Assembly (NCBI GenBank): GCA_937902445.1
Contig: CALELJ010000295.1
Span: 1-16,729, forward strand
Origin: an uncultured Treponema sp.
Lineage (GTDB): Bacteria; Spirochaetota; Spirochaetia; Treponematales; Treponemataceae
DNA length: 16,729 bases
Reading direction: 5' to 3'
Of the stretch, positions 12,489 to 16,729 are shown one piece after another (positions within the stretch are counted from its first letter, which is position 1; every line of letters starts with the position of its first letter). Both the position numbers and the translations under genes were made by a program. Below the pieces are notes generated by a model. That model was given only the letters and a program-made list of their open reading frames with translations, did not search any database and was not told where the DNA came from.

Positions 12489-13313
12489 ATGAATAAAGAC
12501 ACCCTTCTTGCGGAAGTGAATTCCGCATTGGACGCGGTGCGCAAAGGCAATCCTCTTGCACCGTCAATCACAAACACAGTTACAATCAATTTCGTAGCAA
12601 ACGCACAGCTTGCATGCGGTGGATCTGCAGCCATGGTCTATCTTGCCGACGAAGGTGAGATGATGGCAAAGGTCAGCAAATCCATGTACATCAACATGGG
12701 AACACAGTTCACCTGCTATCCGGAAACACTTCCACGCACGGCAAAGGCCTGTGTTGAAAGCGGAAACAGCTGGGTCCTTGATCCTGTTGGAATCGGCATC
12801 GGTTCACAGCGTGAAAGCATCCTCAAGCAGTTCAAGGAATGCAGGCCAAAGATCATCCGTGCAAATGCAAGCGAAGTGATCGCCCTTGCTTCCCTCTGGG
12901 AACTCATTGAAAAAACAGAAAGCAAAGTCCGCGGAGTAGACAGCAATGACGAAGTAATGTCTGCAAAAGATGCCGCAGTCGCCATCGCAAAATTCACAGA
13001 CGGCGCGGTTGCAGTCAGCGGCAAAACAGATCTTGTTACCGACGGAACCACTACAGTAATCTGCAAGGGAGGCTCAGCTTTCCTTCCGATGATCACAGGA
13101 GCCGGTTGCTCACTCGGTGGAGTATGCGCAGTCTACGGAAACGTTGCATCTCCTTTCATTGCAGCCCTTACAGCAACAGTTCTTTACAACGAAGCCTCAA
13201 TGAAGGCTGAAAAGAAAGCAAAGGGGCCAGGATCATTCCAAGCAAAATTCCTTGACCAGCTCTATCTTGTTTCCTCAAAGGGAATCAAAAACTCAGACAT
13301 TGAAATCATATAA
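12489..13313 (+). CDS. thiM: Hydroxyethylthiazole kinase
   Basis: ThiM phosphorylates 4-methyl-5-(2-hydroxyethyl)thiazole, a salvage step feeding ThiE. The 274-residue protein, near the usual 260-275, has SITNTVTINFVANAQLACGG (26-45), LDPVG (97-101), IIRANASE (122-129) and the TGAGC motif (203-207) whose Cys is the active-site residue in characterised enzymes. The start at 12489 is fixed by the riboswitch-borne AGGGA; the frame continues open upstream to 12450, inside the aptamer. First gene of the operon; the next begins 12 bases after its stop. Confidence 0.94.
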   Translation: MNKDTLLAEVNSALDAVRKGNPLAPSITNTVTINFVANAQLACGGSAAMVYLADEGEMMAKVSKSMYINMGTQFTCYPETLPRTAKACVESGNSWVLDPVGIGIGSQRESILKQFKECRPKIIRANASEVIALASLWELIEKTESKVRGVDSNDEVMSAKDAAVAIAKFTDGAVAVSGKTDLVTDGTTTVICKGGSAFLPMITGAGCSLGGVCAVYGNVASPFIAALTATVLYNEASMKAEKKAKGPGSFQAKFLDQLYLVSSKGIKNSDIEII

Positions 13314-13325
13314 CCGGAGTCAGAC

Positions 13326-13625
13326 ATGAATACATTGATCGCAGTTGCAATCGCACCATTCGGTGTTGGAGACGAACTTTCCTCACATGTGGCTGAAGCA
13401 TGCAAAGTCATCGCTCAGTCTGGATTGAAATACAAAACCTGTTCCATGTTTACGGAAATTGAAGGTGAATGGGATGATGTAATGAAATGCGTAAAGGATG
13501 CAACAATGGTCCTTGCAGAAAAAGGAATCCGCACCGAAGTAATCCTCAAGGCAGATATCCGCCCTGGCTACACAAACACCATGGAAGGAAAAATCGAAAG
13601 ACTCAACGAGCAGCTGGGGAAATAA
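13326..13625 (+). CDS. Thiamin-binding YkoF/MTH1187-like small protein
   Basis: The 99-residue single-domain protein has the ferredoxin-like pattern of the MTH1187/YkoF thiamin-binding family (Pfam Thiamine_BP, formerly DUF77): an initial strand IAVAIAPFGVG, LSSHVAEACKVIAQSGLKYK, then MFTEIEGEWDDVM, and a final strand VILKADIRPG. YkoF of Bacillus subtilis binds thiamin or HMP as part of an ABC transport system; single-domain homologues have no proven enzymatic activity. Placement between thiM and thiE under a TPP riboswitch supports a role as a binding or carrier protein for a thiamin precursor (inference). GGAG precedes the ATG; thiE begins two bases after its stop. Confidence 0.82.
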   Translation: MNTLIAVAIAPFGVGDELSSHVAEACKVIAQSGLKYKTCSMFTEIEGEWDDVMKCVKDATMVLAEKGIRTEVILKADIRPGYTNTMEGKIERLNEQLGK

Positions 13626-13626
13626 A

Positions 13627-14262
13627 ATGAAAAAAGAAGATTTGCTTTTATACGGAATCACAGACCGCTACTGGCTTAACGGACGCAACCTTGCAGACGA
13701 TGTGGAGCTTGCCCTCAAAGGCGGAACTACAATGCTCCAGCTTCGTGAAAAGGATCTCGATGAAGAAAACTTTTACAAGGAAGCGGTGGAAATAAAATCA
13801 CTTTGTGAAAAATACAAGGTACCTTTCATCATCAACGACAATGTGCAGCTGGCTATTAAAGCCGGCGCCGACGGTGTACACGTTGGACAGAACGACATGG
13901 TGGCACAGGACGTGCGCGCCTTGATCGGCCCCGACAAAATTCTTGGGGTTTCGACACAGACTGTTGAAGAAGCGATTCTTGCGGAGAAAATGGGGGCCGA
14001 CTATCTTGGTGTTGGCGCCGTGTTCCCTACAGGATCAAAGGATGACTGCTGGGTGCTCTCCCACGAACTATGCCGCGAAATCTGTTCAGCAGTAAAAATA
14101 CCCGTTGTCGCAATCGGCGGAATCACTAAGGACAACATCAAGATGCTTAAGGGACTTGGATTTGCCGGCATCAGTGTAATCAGCGCAATTTTCGCACAGA
14201 AAAACATTGAGGAAGCATGCCGTACACTTCATGCGGAAACTTCAGCAATGCTGAACGCATAA
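13627..14262 (+). CDS. thiE: Thiamin-phosphate synthase
   Basis: ThiE couples HMP pyrophosphate to thiazole phosphate, giving thiamin monophosphate. The 211-residue TIM-barrel protein shows YGITD (9-13), QLREK (38-42), IINDN (68-72), GVHVGQ (83-88), GVST (107-110), GVGAVFPTGSK (128-138, the flexible pyrophosphate loop), AIGGI (162-166) and GISVISAI (181-188), all expected for active enzymes. The length is standard. It follows the thiamin-binding gene by two bases, with CTGGGGA as ribosome site, so translation is probably coupled. A 58-base gap then precedes the HAD gene. Confidence 0.94.
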   Translation: MKKEDLLLYGITDRYWLNGRNLADDVELALKGGTTMLQLREKDLDEENFYKEAVEIKSLCEKYKVPFIINDNVQLAIKAGADGVHVGQNDMVAQDVRALIGPDKILGVSTQTVEEAILAEKMGADYLGVGAVFPTGSKDDCWVLSHELCREICSAVKIPVVAIGGITKDNIKMLKGLGFAGISVISAIFAQKNIEEACRTLHAETSAMLNA

Positions 14263-14320
14263 CAAAGATTGTGGATCATAGACCATGAACTGCGAATTGC
14301 GAATTTCAGACAGTACGTTG

Positions 14321-14923
14321 ATGAAGGCTGCCATCTTTGATGTAGACGGAACAATTCTCGATACCATGGACATGTGGGCCCATCTTGCAAAAAATTACCT
14401 TGCAACCTTGGGCATCTACACCAGTGAAGACATCGACAGAAAATTTCTTTCCGCAACAATTGACGTGGTGGCATCCTACATGAAAGAAAAATATTCACTG
14501 GACCTGAGCGAGGCAGAGATAAAACAGGGTGTCATAGATTGCGCGGCAGACTTTTATTTCACGAAAGCTCAGATCAAGGAAGGCATGCTGGAGTTCATCA
14601 TGAAGCTAAAAGAAAAAAGCATTCCCATGGTCATTGCTTCCAGCGGAGAAGAGAAGCTCATAAAGGCTGCCTTTGAACGGCTTGACCTCATGAAATATTT
14701 TTCGGGAATCTACACAGGTGATAAAAATACTCCGGACCTTTTCAACCTGTGCCTTAAAAAACTCGGAACGAATCCCCAGGAAACATTTGTGTTTGAAGAC
14801 GGAATCCACGCCATAGAAACCGCAAAAAAAATGGGACTCAAAACTGTTGCCGTGAAGGACATCCAGGAAAACTTTTCGGAGATTAAAAAAATCGCCGACT
14901 ACAATTGGGAGGCAATCAGATGA
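14321..14923 (+). CDS. HAD-superfamily phosphatase in the thiamin operon (candidate TMP phosphatase)
   Basis: The 200-residue beta-phosphoglucomutase-like HAD protein has nucleophile FDVDGT (6-11), VIASSG (104-109), K135 in TGDKNTPD and FEDGIHAI (158-165). These active-site residues predict a small-molecule phosphatase. It overlaps thiD by four bases (ATGA) and shares the riboswitch transcript, so its substrate is probably a thiamin intermediate. HAD phosphatases acting on thiamin monophosphate are known in some bacteria and plants that lack ThiL. An in-frame ATG at 14285 would add MNCELRISDSTL; the 14321 start is chosen because homology begins there, though neither start has a strong Shine-Dalgarno. 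Confidence 0.8.
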   Translation: MKAAIFDVDGTILDTMDMWAHLAKNYLATLGIYTSEDIDRKFLSATIDVVASYMKEKYSLDLSEAEIKQGVIDCAADFYFTKAQIKEGMLEFIMKLKEKSIPMVIASSGEEKLIKAAFERLDLMKYFSGIYTGDKNTPDLFNLCLKKLGTNPQETFVFEDGIHAIETAKKMGLKTVAVKDIQENFSEIKKIADYNWEAIR

Positions 14924-15708
14924 AAACCGTTTTGACCATCGCAGGAAGTGATTCCATCGGAGGAGCTGGAATTCAGGCTGACATAAAATCCATCACATGC
15001 AACGGCTGCTATGCCATGTCTGCAATCACAGCGATGACCGCACAGAACACACTCGGAGTAAAATCAATTCAGGAAAGCTCCCCGGAATTTCTTGAAGACC
15101 AGATAGATGTAATTTTCACTGACATAGTTCCGGATGCAGTAAAAATCGGAATGGTAGCAAGCAAAAATCTGATTGAAACCATTTCACGCAAACTGAAGGA
15201 ATATGACGCAAAGAATATTGTCCTTGACCCGGTGATGGTTGCTACAAGCGGTGCAAATCTCATAAGCGAGGATGCCATTGAGACACTCAAAAAAAATCTC
15301 ATCCCCCTTGCCACACTGATAACGCCAAATATCCCGGAATCTGAAATCCTGAGCGGAATGAAAATCGAGACAGAAGAACAGATGGTACTCGCGGCAAAAA
15401 TCATCAGTGAAAAATTCAATACCGCAGTCCTTGTCAAAGGCGGACACAGCATAAACGACGCAAACGATGTTCTTTATGCGGATGGAAATTTTCTTTGGTT
15501 TCCCCAGGAACGCATTGAAAATTCCAATACCCACGGAACCGGATGCACGCTCTCAAGCGCAATCGCAAGCCACCTGGCAAAAGGAGAATCCCTTGAGTGC
15601 GCCATCAGTTCAGCAAAAAATTATCTTACAGAATGTCTGAAAGCTGGACTTGATCTTGGAAAAGGTTCAGGCCCATTGATGCACAACTATAAATTTTCGG
15701 AGGAATAA
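14920..15708 (+). CDS. thiD: Hydroxymethylpyrimidine/phosphomethylpyrimidine kinase
   Basis: ThiD phosphorylates HMP and HMP phosphate to HMP pyrophosphate, the pyrimidine donor for ThiE. The 262-residue ribokinase-fold protein has IAGSDSIGGAGIQAD (7-21), LDPVMVATSG (102-111), TPNIPE (135-140), VKGGH (172-176) and the anion hole/catalytic HGTGCTLSSAIA (205-216). An in-frame TTG at 14905 exists, but the ATG at 14920 overlaps the HAD stop (ATGA) and has GGGAGG about seven bases upstream, so it is chosen. thiC starts two bases after its stop. No fused ThiE or TenA domain is present. Confidence 0.95.
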   Translation: MKTVLTIAGSDSIGGAGIQADIKSITCNGCYAMSAITAMTAQNTLGVKSIQESSPEFLEDQIDVIFTDIVPDAVKIGMVASKNLIETISRKLKEYDAKNIVLDPVMVATSGANLISEDAIETLKKNLIPLATLITPNIPESEILSGMKIETEEQMVLAAKIISEKFNTAVLVKGGHSINDANDVLYADGNFLWFPQERIENSNTHGTGCTLSSAIASHLAKGESLECAISSAKNYLTECLKAGLDLGKGSGPLMHNYKFSEE

Positions 15709-15709
15709 A

Positions 15710-16729
15710 ATGGAACAGTACGCAACACAGATGGACGCTGCAAAACGCGGAATCGTAACAGAGCAGATGAAAATCGTTGCCCAGAAAGAAAAAATGAGCG
15801 TAGAAGAACTCATGCCGCTGGTTGCTTCAGGCAAGGTTGCAATCTGTGCAAACAAGCACCACACATGCCTTGATCCGGAAGGTGTTGGTTCAATGCTCAG
15901 AACAAAAATAAACGTAAACCTTGGAATCAGCCGCGACTGCAAGGACTACGATGTTGAGATGGCAAAGGTAAATGCAGCCGTTGAAATGGGAGCTGAAGCA
16001 ATCATGGACCTTTCAAGCCACGGAGACACAATTCCATTCCGTCGAAAGCTTACATCTGAATGCAAGGCCATGATCGGAACTGTTCCAGTTTATGACAGCG
16101 TAATCCACTACAAGCGCGACCTTGCTACCTTGACTGCAAAAGACTTCATCGATGTTGTCCGCCTCCACGCAGAAGACGGTGTTGATTTTGTTACCCTTCA
16201 CTGCGGAATCACTCGCCACACAATCGACCAGATAAAGAAACACAAGCGCAAGATGAACATAGTAAGCCGTGGTGGTTCCCTTGTATTCGCATGGATGACA
16301 ATGACAGGAAATGAAAATCCATTCTATGAATATTACGATGAAATCCTCGACATCTGCCGTGAACACGACGTGACAATTTCTTTAGGTGACGCATGCCGAC
16401 CAGGATGTCTTGCAGATGCTTCCGACGTGTGCCAGATAGAAGAACTTGTCCGCCTTGGAGAACTTACAAAGCGCGCATGGGCAAAGGATGTTCAGGTAAT
16501 GGTAGAAGGTCCGGGCCACATGCCAATGGATCAGATTGCGGCAAACATGAAAATCCAGCAGACGATCTGCATGGGAGCACCTTTCTATGTTCTCGGCCCT
16601 CTTGTCACGGACATAGCACCAGGATATGACCACATCACTTCAGCAATCGGTGGAGCAATCGCAGCCCAGAACGGAGCAGCCTTTCTCTGCTACGTTACAC
16701 CGGCGGAACATCTTGCCCTTCCAAACGTT
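15710..16729 (+). CDS. thiC: Phosphomethylpyrimidine synthase (3'-truncated by window edge)
   Basis: ThiC is a radical SAM enzyme converting aminoimidazole ribotide to HMP phosphate. The frame runs 340 codons from ATG 15710 to the right edge with no stop. The start has GGAGGA at 15699-15704. Conserved segments seen: YDSVIHY, FVTLHCGI, SRGGSLVF, SLGDACRPGC, MVEGPGHMP, LVTDIAPGYDHIT, IGGAIAAQNGAAFLCYVT and PAEHL. The protein begins close to the catalytic domain, matching the short form (about 430 residues) rather than the ~630-residue enterobacterial form with an extra N-terminal domain. The C-terminal CxxCxxxxC iron-sulfur motif should lie just beyond the window. Last gene visible in the operon. 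Confidence 0.95.
   Translation, partial: MEQYATQMDAAKRGIVTEQMKIVAQKEKMSVEELMPLVASGKVAICANKHHTCLDPEGVGSMLRTKINVNLGISRDCKDYDVEMAKVNAAVEMGAEAIMDLSSHGDTIPFRRKLTSECKAMIGTVPVYDSVIHYKRDLATLTAKDFIDVVRLHAEDGVDFVTLHCGITRHTIDQIKKHKRKMNIVSRGGSLVFAWMTMTGNENPFYEYYDEILDICREHDVTISLGDACRPGCLADASDVCQIEELVRLGELTKRAWAKDVQVMVEGPGHMPMDQIAANMKIQQTICMGAPFYVLGPLVTDIAPGYDHITSAIGGAIAAQNGAAFLCYVTPAEHLALPNV

Overview
The window looks like a chromosomal segment from a spirochaete of the Treponema group. This is an inference from remembered protein resemblance: an unusually long ribose-phosphate pyrophosphokinase, a small TPR lipoprotein, a short-form ThiC and conserved proteins I associate with treponemes. No rRNA or other taxonomic marker is present. 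Two compositional regimes are visible by eye. Bases 1 to about 3,660 are A+T-rich with A/T-ending codons and dense repeats (accessory character). The rest uses C-ending codons and tightly packed genes (core character).

Region 1 (1-3,660): the 3' end of an unrecognised gene, a 2H-phosphoesterase-like gene, a MarR-type regulator broken at a T run, and two toxin-antitoxin modules, each an XRE-type antitoxin followed by a PIN-domain toxin. Module 1 (+ strand) is intact; module 2 (- strand) has a toxin frameshifted at an A9 run. Both antitoxins have the same promoter layout, TTGAC(A/T)-17-TA(C/T)ATT, only six bases before the ATG and with no Shine-Dalgarno, so they are probably leaderless. The modules are separated and bracketed by copies of a repeat family combining CTTCGACTACGCTCAG, a CCAGGAT/ATCCTGG hairpin and GGGGACAGACCCCTG.

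Region 2 (3,660-8,801): a TPR lipoprotein, a convergent secreted von Willebrand A protein, a conserved protein of unknown function, an XRE-cupin regulator, and prs (PRPP synthesis) behind a strong promoter and a leader rich in inverted repeats.

Region 3 (8,802-12,378): a repeat block containing four 21-bp tandem units that derive from the same repeat family, a terminator, an apparently leaderless FGGY carbohydrate kinase directly abutting a HAD hydrolase, and a MATE efflux transporter with its own promoter.

Region 4 (12,358 to the right edge): a thiamin operon under a TPP riboswitch: thiM, a YkoF/MTH1187-like thiamin-binding protein, thiE, a HAD phosphatase, thiD and the first 340 codons of thiC. 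Together these would make the pyrimidine moiety de novo (ThiC, ThiD), salvage thiazole (ThiM) and join them (ThiE). The HAD protein is a candidate for removing the phosphate from thiamin monophosphate. No thiazole-synthesis gene (thiG, thiH, thiS, thiF), thiL or thiN is visible here. I found no CRISPR array, tRNA, rRNA, transposase or integrase.
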